Positions 18,597 through 27,902 of a stretch of 64,000 bases of DNA are shown here, in pieces. Location of the stretch: contig NZ_JANBVF010000001.1 in assembly GCF_024437655.1 (NCBI RefSeq), positions 248,001 through 312,000 of the forward strand, in the 5' to 3' direction. The stretch is from Chitinolyticbacter albus. Lineage in GTDB: Bacteria > Pseudomonadota > Gammaproteobacteria > Burkholderiales > Chitinibacteraceae. The stretch's first letter is position 1, and every line of letters begins with the position of its first letter. The translations under genes were made by a program, and so were the position numbers. The notes beneath the pieces were generated by a model. The model was not told where the DNA came from, did no database searches, and saw only the letters and a list, made by a program, of their open reading frames with translations.

Positions 18597-20021
18597 ATGC
18601 ACACCTTTCTCTGGCACGACTACGAAACCTTCGGCGTCAACCCGCGCCGCGACCGCCCCGCCCAGTTCGCCGGCATCCGCACCGATGCCGAGCTCAACGA
18701 GATCGGCGAACCGATCGAGTTGTATTGCCGCCCCACGCCGGACTGGCTGCCCGAGCCTGAAGCCTGTTTGCTCACCGGCATCACGCCGCAGCGCTGTCTG
18801 CAGCGCGGCGTGGCCGAGCACGAATTTGCCGCCCGCATCGAGGCTGAACTGGGCACGCCCGGCACCATCGGCGTCGGCTACAACACCATCCGCTTCGACG
18901 ACGAAGTCACGCGTCACCTGCTGTGGCGCAATCTGCGCGACCCGTATGCGCGCGAATGGCAGAACGACTGCAGCCGCTGGGATCTGATCGACGTGGTGCG
19001 CACCGCCTGGGCGCTGCGCCCGGACGGCATCAACTGGCCGCACCACGAGGACGGCCGCCCCTCGTTCAAGCTGGAAGACCTCACCCACGCCAACCGCATC
19101 GGCCACGAGGCGGCGCACGATGCGGTATCGGACGTGCGCGCCACCATAGCCCTGGCCCGGCTGATCCGCGCCCAGCAGCCCAAGCTCTTCGATTTCTGCC
19201 TCTCGCTGCGCAAGAAGGAGGCGGTGCAGCGCGAGATCGGCGTGGAGCCCAAGCCACTGCTGCATATCTCCGGCATGTACGGCACTGAGCGCGGTTGCCT
19301 CGCCATTGTCTGGCCGCTGGCCTGGCATCCGCAGAACAAGAACGAGCTGATCGTCTGGGACCTGGCGTTTGACCCAGCCGAGCTGTTCGAACTTGACGCA
19401 GCCACCATGCGCACGCGCATGTTCACCCGCGCGGCCGAGTTGCCCGACGGCGTGACGCGGCTGCCGGTCAAGACCATCCATATCAACAAGTCGCCCATTG
19501 TCATCGGCAACTTGAAGACGCTGTCGGCCGAGCGCGCCGCGCATTGGGGCATCGATGTGCCACAAGCACTGGCGCACGCCGAGGTGCTGCGCAGCGGACC
19601 CGAACTCTCCGCGCGCTGGCAGGCCGTGTACCAGCGCGAGGCGCAAGCGCCGTACGACGTGGACGAGGATCTCTACGGCGGCTTCCTCGGCAACAACGAC
19701 CGGCGCACGCTGGCGCGCGCCACCACGCTATCGGGCATCGAACTCGCCCGCGAGCGCTTCAGCTTCGATGACAAGCGCCTGCCCGAGCTGCTGTTCCGCT
19801 ACCGCGCGCGCAACTTCCCCGACACGCTCACCGAGGCCGAGCAGCAGCGCTGGAACCAGCTGCGAATGGAGCGCCTGTTCGAAGGCCGCGACGGCTATCT
19901 GACGCTGGAAGCGTATTGCGAGCAGATCGACACCCTGGCCGAGCTCGCCGACGAGCGTGGCGAGAAACTCCTCGCGCAATTGTACGAATACGCGGACATG
20001 ATTGCGCCGGAGTACGGCTGA
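18597..20021 (+). CDS. sbcB: exodeoxyribonuclease I (SbcB)
   Basis: A 474-residue 3'-5' single-strand DNA exonuclease used in recombination, mismatch repair and removal of DNA ends. It has the DEDDh exonuclease residues: FLWHDYETFG, GYNTIRFDDEVTRH and HDAVSDVRATIALARL. The SH3-like and helical extensions of exonuclease I follow (KPLLHISGMYGTERGC; LPVKTIHINKSPIV; LYGGFLGNNDR). Length matches Escherichia coli ExoI. Start at MHTFLWHDYE rather than ten codons upstream, since the fold begins there. Confidence 0.95.
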   Translation: MHTFLWHDYETFGVNPRRDRPAQFAGIRTDAELNEIGEPIELYCRPTPDWLPEPEACLLTGITPQRCLQRGVAEHEFAARIEAELGTPGTIGVGYNTIRFDDEVTRHLLWRNLRDPYAREWQNDCSRWDLIDVVRTAWALRPDGINWPHHEDGRPSFKLEDLTHANRIGHEAAHDAVSDVRATIALARLIRAQQPKLFDFCLSLRKKEAVQREIGVEPKPLLHISGMYGTERGCLAIVWPLAWHPQNKNELIVWDLAFDPAELFELDAATMRTRMFTRAAELPDGVTRLPVKTIHINKSPIVIGNLKTLSAERAAHWGIDVPQALAHAEVLRSGPELSARWQAVYQREAQAPYDVDEDLYGGFLGNNDRRTLARATTLSGIELARERFSFDDKRLPELLFRYRARNFPDTLTEAEQQRWNQLRMERLFEGRDGYLTLEAYCEQIDTLAELADERGEKLLAQLYEYADMIAPEYG

Positions 20022-20054
20022 CCAGCCTGTGCAGACGAGTAGCCTGAGCGATTG

Positions 20055-21089
20055 TTATCGCGCAAACGCAATCACATGATCGATCTCGGCCTGGATGCCG
20101 ATCATTTCGCCGATCGCGTGGTTGTGGTGGCTGGGCACCAGCGACAGCACGCGGTTACCTGAAGCCAGCTCCAGCGTGTAGAGGAATTCCGCGCCGCGGA
20201 ACGCCTTGGCGACGACGCGGGCCTGGATAGGACTGGCGTCATCGTGCTGGATGTCATCCGGGCGAATCAGCACGTCCACCTCGCAGTCCGGGCAGCAATG
20301 GATCGGTACGATACGGCAGATCTGGCCAAGCTCGATCTCCACGCATTGCGATCCAGTCACCCTGCCCGGCAGGAACACACCCTCGCCGATGAAGTCGGCG
20401 ACAAAGCGGTCGGCCGGCTCGTGATAGAGCTGGTAAGGACTGGCCCACTGGCGGATCTGGCCGCCGGCCATCACGCCCACCATATCGGCCACCGCAAAGG
20501 CTTCGTGCTGGTCGTGCGTGACCAGGACAGCCGTGGTGCCGGCGGCCTTGAGAATAGCGCGCACGTCCTGCGCCAGGCGCTCGCGCAGTTCCACGTCGAG
20601 GTTAGAAAAAGGTTCGTCGAGCAGCAAGAGGCGCGGCCTGGGCGCCAGCGCGCGCGCCAGCGCCACCCGTTGCTGCTGGCCACCGGAGAGCTCGTGCGGG
20701 TAGCGCCCGCCCTGCCCGTCCAGGCCGACCAGTACCAACAGTTCGGCCACGCGTGCGTCACGCTCGGCGCGCGGCATGCGCGATAGGCCAAAGCCGATAT
20801 TGCCGGCGATGCTCAGGTGCGGGAACAGCGCGTAGTCCTGGAACACCATGCCGATCTGCCGCGCCTCGGGCGGCACGCTAGCAACCGATTCGGCGACCGT
20901 TACACCGGCAAGCACAATACGGCCGTGGGCCACCGGCTCGAAACCCGCGATCGCCCGCAGTACCGTGGTCTTGCCGCAGCCGGAGGCGCCCAGCAGGCAA
21001 CCGATCTCGCCCTCGGCCAGATGGAACGACAACGCCTCGACGATGGTCTTGGCGCCGTAGCGCAGGGTGATGTCCTGGACATTCAACAT
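20055..21089 (-). CDS. fbpC: ferric iron ABC transporter ATP-binding protein FbpC
   Basis: A 344-residue ABC ATPase of the iron/thiamine/putrescine importer class. Walker A is GASGCGKTT, the Q-loop is in MVFQDYALFPH, the signature is LSGGQQQR, Walker B is LLLLDEPFSNLD and the switch is LVTHD. A C-terminal TOBE-like domain (about 245-344) has LIRPDDI. It lies four bases after fbpB and together with FbpA imports Fe3+ from the periplasm. The substrate assignment rests on the fbpA gene nearby and its Fur box. Confidence 0.9.
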   Translation of the reverse strand: MLNVQDITLRYGAKTIVEALSFHLAEGEIGCLLGASGCGKTTVLRAIAGFEPVAHGRIVLAGVTVAESVASVPPEARQIGMVFQDYALFPHLSIAGNIGFGLSRMPRAERDARVAELLVLVGLDGQGGRYPHELSGGQQQRVALARALAPRPRLLLLDEPFSNLDVELRERLAQDVRAILKAAGTTAVLVTHDQHEAFAVADMVGVMAGGQIRQWASPYQLYHEPADRFVADFIGEGVFLPGRVTGSQCVEIELGQICRIVPIHCCPDCEVDVLIRPDDIQHDDASPIQARVVAKAFRGAEFLYTLELASGNRVLSLVPSHHNHAIGEMIGIQAEIDHVIAFAR

Positions 21090-21093
21090 GGGA

Positions 21094-22764
21094 TCAATGG
21101 CGCTCGCTGTGGCGGATCAGCAAAAACACTGGCAGCAGTCCGGCCAGCACGATAAAGAGGCTGGGCAGCGCGGCGCGGTCCCACATGCCTTCCGAGGTCA
21201 TCTCGAATACCCGCACCGCCAGCGTGTCCCAGCCGAAAGCCCGGGTCATCAGCGTGATCGGCATTTCCTTCATCACGTCGACGAACACCATCAGCAAGGC
21301 GGTGAAGAGGCCACCGCGCAGCAAGGGCAGATGCAGCCGCAATAGCGCCTGGCGCGAGTTGAGACCCAACGAGCGCGCGGCCTCCTCCTGGTTGCGCGTG
21401 ATGCGCTGCATGGCGGTATCGACCGGCTGGAACGCCACGGCCATGAAGCGTGCCGCCAGCGCCAGCAGCATCACCGCCACCGTGCCCTTGAGCACCTGGA
21501 AGCCCTCAAAGCCCAGTGGCTGCAGGGCCGCCAGCAGGATGTTGTCGAGCCACGCCACCGGAATGAACACGCCGACCGCCAGCACGGTGCCGGGCACGGC
21601 GTAGCCCAGGATGGCCAGCCGCGTCAGCCATTGCGTGGTGCGCCCCTGGTAGCGGCGCCGCGCGTACGCCAGCACCAGCGCCAGCAGACCAAGCAAGGCC
21701 GCGGCCATCGCCGCCAGCAGGATGGAACGGCCGATGAAGGCGGGGTAGCGATCGTCGAAGTCATCCGCCCACACGCCCTTGACCCAGAGCAAGAGCTGGA
21801 TCAGCGGAATGACGAAGGCCACCAGCAGCACCAGCAGGCACCAGATGCTCGCCCACCAGCGTGTGGCGCCGATCAAGGCGATCCGTTCAGCGTGGCCGCT
21901 ACGCACATGATAGTGCCGGGCGCCACGCACCCGCTGCTCGATCACCGCCAGAACCAGCACAAACAGCACCAGCAAGGAGGCCAATTGCGACGCGGCCGGC
22001 AGATTGAACAGGGCAAACCATGCCTTGTAGATGGCGGTGGTGAAGGTGTCGAAATTGAAAATGGAAACGGCGCCGAAATCGGCCAGCGTTTCCATCAGTG
22101 CCAGCGTCACCCCGGCGATGATCCACGGTCGCGCCATGGGGATGGCGACGCGGAAAAAAGCCGCCCGGCGCGACACGCCCAGCATCTGCGCCGCCTCCAG
22201 CGCCCGCTTGCCCTGCGTGGCGAAGGCATTGCGCGCAAGCAGGTACACATAGGGATAGAAGGCCAGCGACAGCACCAGCACCACGCCGCCAGTGCCACGG
22301 ATATTGGGGAACCCGCTGCTATCGCCCAGCACCTCGCGCAGCCAGGTCTGCACCGGCCCCGTGAAATCCAGCAGGCCGATCTGCACGAAAGCGAGCACAT
22401 AGGCCGGCATTGCCAGCGGCAGCATCAGCGCCCAGGCAAAGAAGCGCCGGCCGGGGAACTCGCAGACCGCGGTCAGCCAGGCCAGCGGTACGCCCAGCAG
22501 CAGCACGCCGACGGTCACGCCCACCATCAGGATGGCGGTGTTCCTCAGCACGCCCGGCAGCACGTAGTGCGCCAGGTGCGACCAGATTTGAGGCTGCGGA
22601 TCGAGAAACGACGCCAGCACCACCGCGAGCGGGATCAGCGTCAGCAAGGCAATCGGCAGTGCGTACAGCACCCCGCGCCACGCTCGGCGATCATGCCGCT
22701 GCGCCCTTGCCGGCAGTACGGGCTCGGCAAGGATGGCGGCTTCGGTGAGGCTGGAATCGGTCAT
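21094..22764 (-). CDS. fbpB: ferric iron ABC transporter permease FbpB
   Basis: A 556-residue inner-membrane protein with two fused permease halves of about six membrane helices each, as in FbpB/SfuB. EAA-type loops are visible (GVSRRAAFFRVAIPMARP in the first half; GLNSRQALLRLHLPLLRGG in the second). The N-terminal 30 residues are cytoplasmic and basic. It forms the channel for Fe3+ with FbpC. Its gene follows a 99-base gap holding a GGGCGGC hairpin and a weak Fur-like site, so it may have its own promoter apart from the DUF2157 cassette. Confidence 0.92.
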   Translation of the reverse strand: MTDSSLTEAAILAEPVLPARAQRHDRRAWRGVLYALPIALLTLIPLAVVLASFLDPQPQIWSHLAHYVLPGVLRNTAILMVGVTVGVLLLGVPLAWLTAVCEFPGRRFFAWALMLPLAMPAYVLAFVQIGLLDFTGPVQTWLREVLGDSSGFPNIRGTGGVVLVLSLAFYPYVYLLARNAFATQGKRALEAAQMLGVSRRAAFFRVAIPMARPWIIAGVTLALMETLADFGAVSIFNFDTFTTAIYKAWFALFNLPAASQLASLLVLFVLVLAVIEQRVRGARHYHVRSGHAERIALIGATRWWASIWCLLVLLVAFVIPLIQLLLWVKGVWADDFDDRYPAFIGRSILLAAMAAALLGLLALVLAYARRRYQGRTTQWLTRLAILGYAVPGTVLAVGVFIPVAWLDNILLAALQPLGFEGFQVLKGTVAVMLLALAARFMAVAFQPVDTAMQRITRNQEEAARSLGLNSRQALLRLHLPLLRGGLFTALLMVFVDVMKEMPITLMTRAFGWDTLAVRVFEMTSEGMWDRAALPSLFIVLAGLLPVFLLIRHSERH

Positions 22765-22800
22765 GCGGGGGGATGGCTATGGCAGGCGCGCAATAGAGAA

Positions 22801-22818
22801 GGGCGGCCTTCGCCGCCC
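22801..22818 (-). repeat. GGGCGGC hairpin before fbpB
   Basis: GGGCGGC-CTTC-GCCGCCC in the gap between the GDYXXLXY gene and fbpB. The same stem occurs after recA and between cydB and cydX. It may act as a weak terminator of the cassette upstream. Confidence 0.45.
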
Positions 22819-22851
22819 GTACTCAATTATGCGTGTTCGAACAAAGGCTTA

Positions 22852-22867
22852 CAAGAGTGATTCTCAA
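22852..22867 (-). promoter_or_regulatory. weak Fur-like site upstream of fbpB
   Basis: On the minus strand TTGAGAATCACTCTTG shares the half-site TTGAGAAT with the strong box before fbpA but has a poor second half. It overlaps the stop codon of the preceding gene. If real it would give fbpB-fbpC iron control of their own. Confidence 0.28.
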
Positions 22868-23397
22868 TTGTCTTTGGCGGCGGGCATGCGGCCAGGCGCG
22901 ATGGCGCGGCGCTCCCGGTCTGCGAGGCCCTCCAGCAGCGCAGTGCCATGCTCGCCGATACGCCAGCTGGCATAGCGCGCCTGGGCAAAGCGCTCGCCCT
23001 CCCCTTCGGCGAAGAAATAGCTGTGCGTGGGCAGCTTCGCGCCATGGTTCTCCCAGCGCAGCTTCAGCACCAGCTCTCCAGCTCGCGGCTTGCTGGCGAC
23101 ATTGCCCACCCGTTGCAGCTGGCCGATGCCGTATTGATCACGCCGCAAATACGCGTACAGCACATCGCCGCGTTGCGGCGCCCAGTGCGCGGCGGCCATC
23201 GTGGCATCGATGCGTTCGGTCAGCGCGTAGTCGAGCGCCATATAGTCGCCCTGCATCAAGGAGCGCGGGTCCACGGGACGCAGCGGCAACAGCACGGCAT
23301 CGCCACTGGCGAGCGTGCGCTCGTGCCCGGCCACGATCAGGTTGAAGACCAGCAAGGCGGGCAAGGCCGCCAGCAACGGCCAATAGCGTGGGTTCAT
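22864..23397 (-). CDS. GDYXXLXY domain-containing membrane-anchored protein
   Basis: A 177-residue protein with an N-terminal membrane helix (WPLLAALPALLVFNLIV) and the family motif at MQGDYMALDYAL. The rest is extracytoplasmic, with WAPQRGDVLYAYLRRDQ. The family is regularly encoded beside DUF2157 and DUF4401 membrane proteins, as here; its function is not known. The ATG overlaps the DUF4401 stop as ATGA. Confidence 0.85.
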   Translation of the reverse strand: MNPRYWPLLAALPALLVFNLIVAGHERTLASGDAVLLPLRPVDPRSLMQGDYMALDYALTERIDATMAAAHWAPQRGDVLYAYLRRDQYGIGQLQRVGNVASKPRAGELVLKLRWENHGAKLPTHSYFFAEGEGERFAQARYASWRIGEHGTALLEGLADRERRAIAPGRMPAAKDN

Positions 23398-24422
23398 GCC
23401 TTCCTCCTTTGCAGCCAACCCCAACCGGCCAGCAGCACGCCGCCCATGCCGATCAGGATTAGCCCCTTGTGCCACAGCGGCAGTGTCAGGCTGTAGTACC
23501 ACGCGCCATAGCCGAACAGCAGCGTGGTCAGCCCCAGCCACAGCAGAAGCAGGCGCTGCGTGCTCAATCCCAGCCACAGCAGCAGCAGACCTGCCGACAA
23601 CTGCGGGCTCAGCACCGCCAGCGGAAGCAGCAACGCCAAGGGCCAAACCAGAGCAAAGACCTGTGGCTGGCGACGCACTACGCTGAATACAGCCCACAGC
23701 AACACAGCCTGCTGCACGATGGCAGGCAGCCAGTCCCGCACCGCCGTCAGACCGAACATCGGCGCTTCGAGATGCTGATCCAGCAGCACAACCAAGCCGG
23801 CGAGCCAGATCACCACGGCAGCGTCACGCAGCGGCCATTGCACCGCAGGCCAGCGCACACGGCAGGTCCACAAGGCCCAGATCAGCCAGGAAAACAGCAA
23901 GTGGCGCGCAACGGCGAGGTAAGTCCCCCAGTACCGGAGTTGCTCAAGCTCACCGTAGTAGGAAAACCAGCGTTCCGGCAGCAACCAGTACCAGATCACG
24001 CCGAATGCCAGCGATGCGGCAAGAAAACGCAACAGGCGATCAGGCGAGAGCAGATAGAGGCCAATCCCGATCACGAACAGCGTGACATCGATGTTCTGCT
24101 CCAGCCTCAAGCCGATCGGGATCAAGGCGGCCCCTGCCAGCGCAAACGGTACGGCAGCGCTCTTGATGAACTGCGGTGTAGCTCGCCGCAGGGCAACGGC
24201 GGCACCAACCAGGAACACGATGCCGAGCAGCACCTGCAGTGATTCGGCGCCGCTGATTGCTACGGGCACCAGGGTGGCAGCCAGCACCAGGATCGCCGCC
24301 ACCCAGGCCGCAATGCCCTGCAACAGCTGTATACCCCAGTGCATGGCCGGCACGGGTAGTACCGCCGATTCCGCCAGCTCGCCACGGCCGTGCAAATCAG
24401 CAATCAATTCGTTCCAGCTCAT
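23394..24422 (-). CDS. DUF4401 membrane protein
   Basis: A 342-residue polytopic membrane protein with about ten predicted helices rich in Leu/Trp. The short soluble N-terminus MSWNELIADLHGRGEL and the helix pattern match DUF4401. Start chosen at 24422, where ATG overlaps the DUF2157 stop (ATGA); the longer open frame runs back into that gene. Middle gene of a three-gene coupled cassette. Function unknown. Confidence 0.83.
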   Translation of the reverse strand: MSWNELIADLHGRGELAESAVLPVPAMHWGIQLLQGIAAWVAAILVLAATLVPVAISGAESLQVLLGIVFLVGAAVALRRATPQFIKSAAVPFALAGAALIPIGLRLEQNIDVTLFVIGIGLYLLSPDRLLRFLAASLAFGVIWYWLLPERWFSYYGELEQLRYWGTYLAVARHLLFSWLIWALWTCRVRWPAVQWPLRDAAVVIWLAGLVVLLDQHLEAPMFGLTAVRDWLPAIVQQAVLLWAVFSVVRRQPQVFALVWPLALLLPLAVLSPQLSAGLLLLWLGLSTQRLLLLWLGLTTLLFGYGAWYYSLTLPLWHKGLILIGMGGVLLAGWGWLQRRKA

Positions 24423-25396
24423 GCCTGCGCCTCCTGCCAGCGTTGCTGCAGCTGGTGCAGCAACCAGCCGATGGTCGCCAGGCTGATCACCGCCACGATC
24501 GCCACCAGCCACGCGATGTCTTCGAAATGGCCGATGCGGGCCATCAATGACAACAGCGCCGCCCAGGCCGCAAACAACACCAGCGCCACCGGCACGATAT
24601 CGTTGCGCCGCACGCCCATAGTGGTGCATAGCGCCAGCCAGGCAGCCCAGAGGCCGAGCACCAACACGCTGGCCGTTTCATGTGACTGGTCGAGCAGGAT
24701 GCCGGAATGCCCCCCGGCCCACGTCAGGCACGCCGGGTAGCTTGTCAGCAGGGTGATCAGGCTGGCCAGCGTCAGCGCGAGCATGCGCTGTCCGCCGGTC
24801 TGTGCCCGAGGCCAGATGTGCGCCAGCGCCAGTCCCCAGAAGGCTGCCAGAGGCAGGTTCAGGTCGGAATCGAACAAGGTATCGAACAGGAACACCCTAT
24901 GCACACCTTGCCAGCTGACGATGGCCAGTGACCCCACCAGGATGAACAACGCGCCCAGTGGCAGCCAGCGCAGGTAGAGCAGCCACGGCAGCAGCAAGGC
25001 GGCCCACAAGGCAAACAGTTGCCAGGCATCGGCCCCGGTCTGGTAGGCCTGGCCGATCACCGCCAGTACCACGCCGGTGAGCACGGCCACGGCGAAGGCG
25101 GCCCAGCGGTGCGCAGCCTGGCCGCGCGGCGTAAAGCAGGTCAGGGCCAGCGCGGCCAGCCAGGCGAGTTCGGCAACGCCGACTTGCACCAACCGCGGCC
25201 AGGTGAGCCAGTTGGAGGCAAAGATCATCAGCACGCCGGCCAACACGCTGATCGTACCCAGTGCCAGCAACAAGCGTTGTGCGCAGCTGCGCCAGCCGGC
25301 ATCGTCCAGCGCCAGTGCATCGACGGCGCGGCGATGGCCCGCGTCGGTCAGCGCACCGCCAGCCCACCAGGTATCGAGTACATCGCGTGGCGCCAT
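24419..25396 (-). CDS. DUF2157 membrane protein
   Basis: A 325-residue protein. A soluble N-terminal segment (residues 1-45, DVLDTWWAGGALTDAGHRRAVDAL) precedes about nine membrane helices, the usual DUF2157 layout. The start at 25396 has a GGAGG ribosome site; the open frame upstream reads through the fbpA terminator. First gene of the DUF2157-DUF4401-GDYXXLXY cassette inserted between fbpA and fbpB. Function unknown. Confidence 0.84.
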   Translation of the reverse strand: MAPRDVLDTWWAGGALTDAGHRRAVDALALDDAGWRSCAQRLLLALGTISVLAGVLMIFASNWLTWPRLVQVGVAELAWLAALALTCFTPRGQAAHRWAAFAVAVLTGVVLAVIGQAYQTGADAWQLFALWAALLLPWLLYLRWLPLGALFILVGSLAIVSWQGVHRVFLFDTLFDSDLNLPLAAFWGLALAHIWPRAQTGGQRMLALTLASLITLLTSYPACLTWAGGHSGILLDQSHETASVLVLGLWAAWLALCTTMGVRRNDIVPVALVLFAAWAALLSLMARIGHFEDIAWLVAIVAVISLATIGWLLHQLQQRWQEAQA

Positions 25397-25440
25397 CGGT
25401 CTGCCCCTCCGGAAAACTGGCAACATATCGTAAGCCAAAC

Positions 25441-25470
25441 GAAATAAAAAGCCCGGCATCTGCCGGGCTT
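25441..25470 (-). terminator. terminator of fbpA
   Basis: AAGCCCGGCA-GA-TGCCGGGCTT followed by TTTATTTC on the minus strand, 20 bases after the fbpA stop. A strong factor-independent terminator that should largely isolate fbpA from the genes downstream. Confidence 0.88.
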
Positions 25471-25489
25471 CGCGGGGCTGGATGGGCGC

Positions 25490-26482
25490 CTATTTGTAGC
25501 CGACGCGATCCATCAGCTGGGTCGCCTTGGCCTGCAACTCGCCCGCCTTCGATACATTGATCGGGTTGGGTTTGAAGCTGCCCCAATCGGCCACCAGGCC
25601 GTCAGGCTTCACCTTGGGGTTGACCGGGTATTCGAAATCCTTGGTCGCATAGAGGTTCTGCGCCTTGTCCGACGACAGCCATTCGATCAGCCGCACCGCA
25701 CCCTTGGGATTCTTGGCGTGCTTGGTCACGCCGGCGCCGGACACGTTCACATGCACGCCTTCGGCATTCTGGTTGGCCCAGAAGATCTTGGCGTTGAAAT
25801 CCGGCTTCTTGTCGACGATGCGGCCGAAGTAGTAGCTGTTGGCAATGGCGACGCCGCACTGGCCGGCGGCGAGGGCTTCCAGCATCTTGGTGTCGTCGGC
25901 GAACACGTCGGTCGCAAGGTTGGCGACCCAGCCCTTTACCACCTGCTCGGTCTTGGCCTCGCCGTGCTGGGCAATCATCATTGCCACCAGCGACTGGTTG
26001 TAGACCTTCTTCGAGGTGCGCAGACACAGCTTACCCTTCCACTTCGGGTTGGCCAGGTCTTCGTAGGTGGAAAGATCGGTGGGCTTCACTGTCTTCGGGT
26101 TGTAGAAGATGGTGCGCACGCGCTGCGACAGGCCGAACCACAGCCCGGCAGGATCGCGCAGGTGCGCCGGCACATTGGCGTCGAGCACGCCCGACTTGGT
26201 CGATTGGAACAAGCCAAGCTCGGCGGCCTGCCACAGGTTGCCGGCGTCGACCGTCATCAGGATGTCGGCCGGCGTGTTCTTGCCCTCGGCCTTCAATCGC
26301 TCCATCAACGGCCCTTCCTTGTCGGTCAGCACCTTCACATCGATGCCGGTTTCCTTGGTGAAGGCATCGAACAGCGGCTTGATCAGTTGCTCGTTGCGCG
26401 CCGAGTAGACGGTCACCGATTCAGCCTGGGCAAGGCCGGTAAAGAGGACCGCAGCGAGCGGGAGGACGAGGAAGCGGGGCAT
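25490..26482 (-). CDS. fbpA: periplasmic ferric iron-binding protein FbpA
   Basis: A 330-residue substrate-binding protein with a cleavable signal peptide ([20 protein letters not shown], cleavage after AQA). The mature protein starts [19 protein letters not shown], typical of FbpA/FutA Fe3+ binders, and SNSYYFGRI-like residues ([10 protein letters not shown]) supply the paired Tyr ligands. It hands Fe3+ to FbpB-FbpC. A Fur box overlaps its promoter. It is separated from fbpB by three unrelated genes. Confidence 0.94.
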   Translation of the reverse strand: MPRFLVLPLAAVLFTGLAQAESVTVYSARNEQLIKPLFDAFTKETGIDVKVLTDKEGPLMERLKAEGKNTPADILMTVDAGNLWQAAELGLFQSTKSGVLDANVPAHLRDPAGLWFGLSQRVRTIFYNPKTVKPTDLSTYEDLANPKWKGKLCLRTSKKVYNQSLVAMMIAQHGEAKTEQVVKGWVANLATDVFADDTKMLEALAAGQCGVAIANSYYFGRIVDKKPDFNAKIFWANQNAEGVHVNVSGAGVTKHAKNPKGAVRLIEWLSSDKAQNLYATKDFEYPVNPKVKPDGLVADWGSFKPNPINVSKAGELQAKATQLMDRVGYK

Positions 26483-26518
26483 GGCGGACTCTCCGGAATG
26501 AGCTGAATTCAGCCTGTC

Positions 26519-26547
26519 ACTTTAGCGTTTTTGACAATCATTCTCAA
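26519..26547 (-). promoter_or_regulatory. fbpA promoter with Fur box
   Basis: On the minus strand TTGAGA (26542-26547) and TAAAGT (26519-26524) form -35 and -10 with 17-base spacing. The 15-mer TGAGAATGATTGTCA (26532-26546) matches 12 of the 14 specified positions of the Fur consensus TGATAATNATTATCA and covers the -35 end. Iron-bound Fur should therefore repress fbpA. Confidence 0.82.
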
Positions 26548-26970
26548 CAAATGCTTGCCAGGCGCCGCTCCACGCCAGCAGCCAAGCGGCCTCACTAGAA
26601 AGAGCCCCCCGCCCTGCTCACACCCGGGCAAGGTCATTCGATTTCCAGCCGGTGCCAGCCCTGCCCGGCGGCGATCGGCGAAATGGCGGGTGCGCATTCA
26701 ACCGACGCGAATCAACGACCCGGTGTTCCGGATTGCACCTCACTGAATGGCTCATGACCTGGCCCTCTGCACAGAACAGCGTGGCACCTCCACGCGAGTG
26801 CAATGCGGCGCGGCACCACTGTCGTTTCTGAATGGGCCATTCTCCTTGCTCAATCAACAACTTGGCAGGATGCTTACGGCCCCAGCGGCAAGCCTTATGA
26901 TCCTGTACTTCAGTTTGGTGGCGAGCGGCAGCGGCGCTACAATCCCCGACCGTTTCAAGAAGGATGCAGC
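26548..26970. other. 423-base intergenic region between fbpA promoter and rdgC
   Basis: No gene I can support. Short open frames on both strands lack ribosome sites and family resemblance. The right end carries AAGGATGCAGC before the rdgC ATG. No clear hairpins or repeats. Confidence 0.55.
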
Positions 26971-27879
26971 ATGCTCTGGTTCCGCAATCTCCAGCTCTAC
27001 CGCCTCGCCCCCGATCACGGCCTGAGCGCCGAATCGATCACCGATTGCCTTGCCAAGCGGCCCTGGTTGCCCTGTGGCGCGATGGACCTGATGACGCAAG
27101 GCTGGGTGCCGCCGGCGCCGCACGCAGTCGAGTTGTTCGGCTATCCGCAGCAAGGCGCGGTGCTGGTCGCGCTCAAGACCGAAGAGAAAATCCTGCCGTC
27201 CATCGTGGTGAAGCAGGAGGCCGAATACCGTATCGCGCAGATCGAGTCGGAAGAAAACCGCAAGGTCGGCCGCAAGGAAGCCAAGGACCTGCGCGATCAG
27301 GTGACGCACGAACTACTGCCCAAGGCCTTCACCCGTTCGCGCGTGCAACGCGCGCTGATCGACCTGGAAGCGGGCCTGGTGCTGGTCGATGCTGGCGCCG
27401 CCGCCAAGGCCGAACAGCTGCTCTCGGCACTGCGTGAAGCGCTGGGCAGCCTGCCCACGCGGCTGATCGATACGCAGACTACGCCGCAGACGGCGATGAC
27501 GTTGTGGCTGGAAAGCGCGGATGCGGGCGAGTTCGATCTGGGTCAGGACGCCGAATTGCGCGAGCCGGGCGACGAGGGTGCCATTGCCCGCGTCTCGCGC
27601 CAGCCGCTCGACAGCGACGAGATCCGCCGTCATCTGGAAGCCGGCAAGCTCGTCAGCCGCGTCGCATTGTCCTGGCAGGACCGCATCGCCTTCCAGCTCA
27701 CTGAGAAGCTCGAGCTCAAGCGCGTCACCATGCTCGACACACTGACCGACGCGGTGAAGGATTTGGATGCGGCCGATCAGGCGGCGCTGTTCGACAGCGG
27801 CCTGGCGCTGACCATCGGCGAGCTGCGCGGCCTGGTGCCAACGCTGATCGAAGCCCTGGGCGGCGAACAGGGCGCGTAG
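26971..27879 (+). CDS. rdgC: recombination-associated protein RdgC
   Basis: A 302-residue ring-forming DNA-binding protein that inhibits RecA-promoted strand exchange and, in Neisseria, supports pilin variation. Family features are the N-terminus MLWFRNLQLYRL, LMTQGWVPPAP, KTEEKILPSIVVKQ and KDLRDQVTHELLPKAF. An AAGGA ribosome site supports 26971; the open frame starts 168 bases earlier without resemblance to the family. Length is normal. Confidence 0.95.
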   Translation: MLWFRNLQLYRLAPDHGLSAESITDCLAKRPWLPCGAMDLMTQGWVPPAPHAVELFGYPQQGAVLVALKTEEKILPSIVVKQEAEYRIAQIESEENRKVGRKEAKDLRDQVTHELLPKAFTRSRVQRALIDLEAGLVLVDAGAAAKAEQLLSALREALGSLPTRLIDTQTTPQTAMTLWLESADAGEFDLGQDAELREPGDEGAIARVSRQPLDSDEIRRHLEAGKLVSRVALSWQDRIAFQLTEKLELKRVTMLDTLTDAVKDLDAADQAALFDSGLALTIGELRGLVPTLIEALGGEQGA

Positions 27880-27902
27880 TGCCGCGTTGACGGCATCAAG
27901 CG

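Noticed and set aside
26548-26970. Small coding frames between fbpA and rdgC
   Set aside because: Frames on both strands lack ribosome sites and family similarity; the segment looks non-coding.
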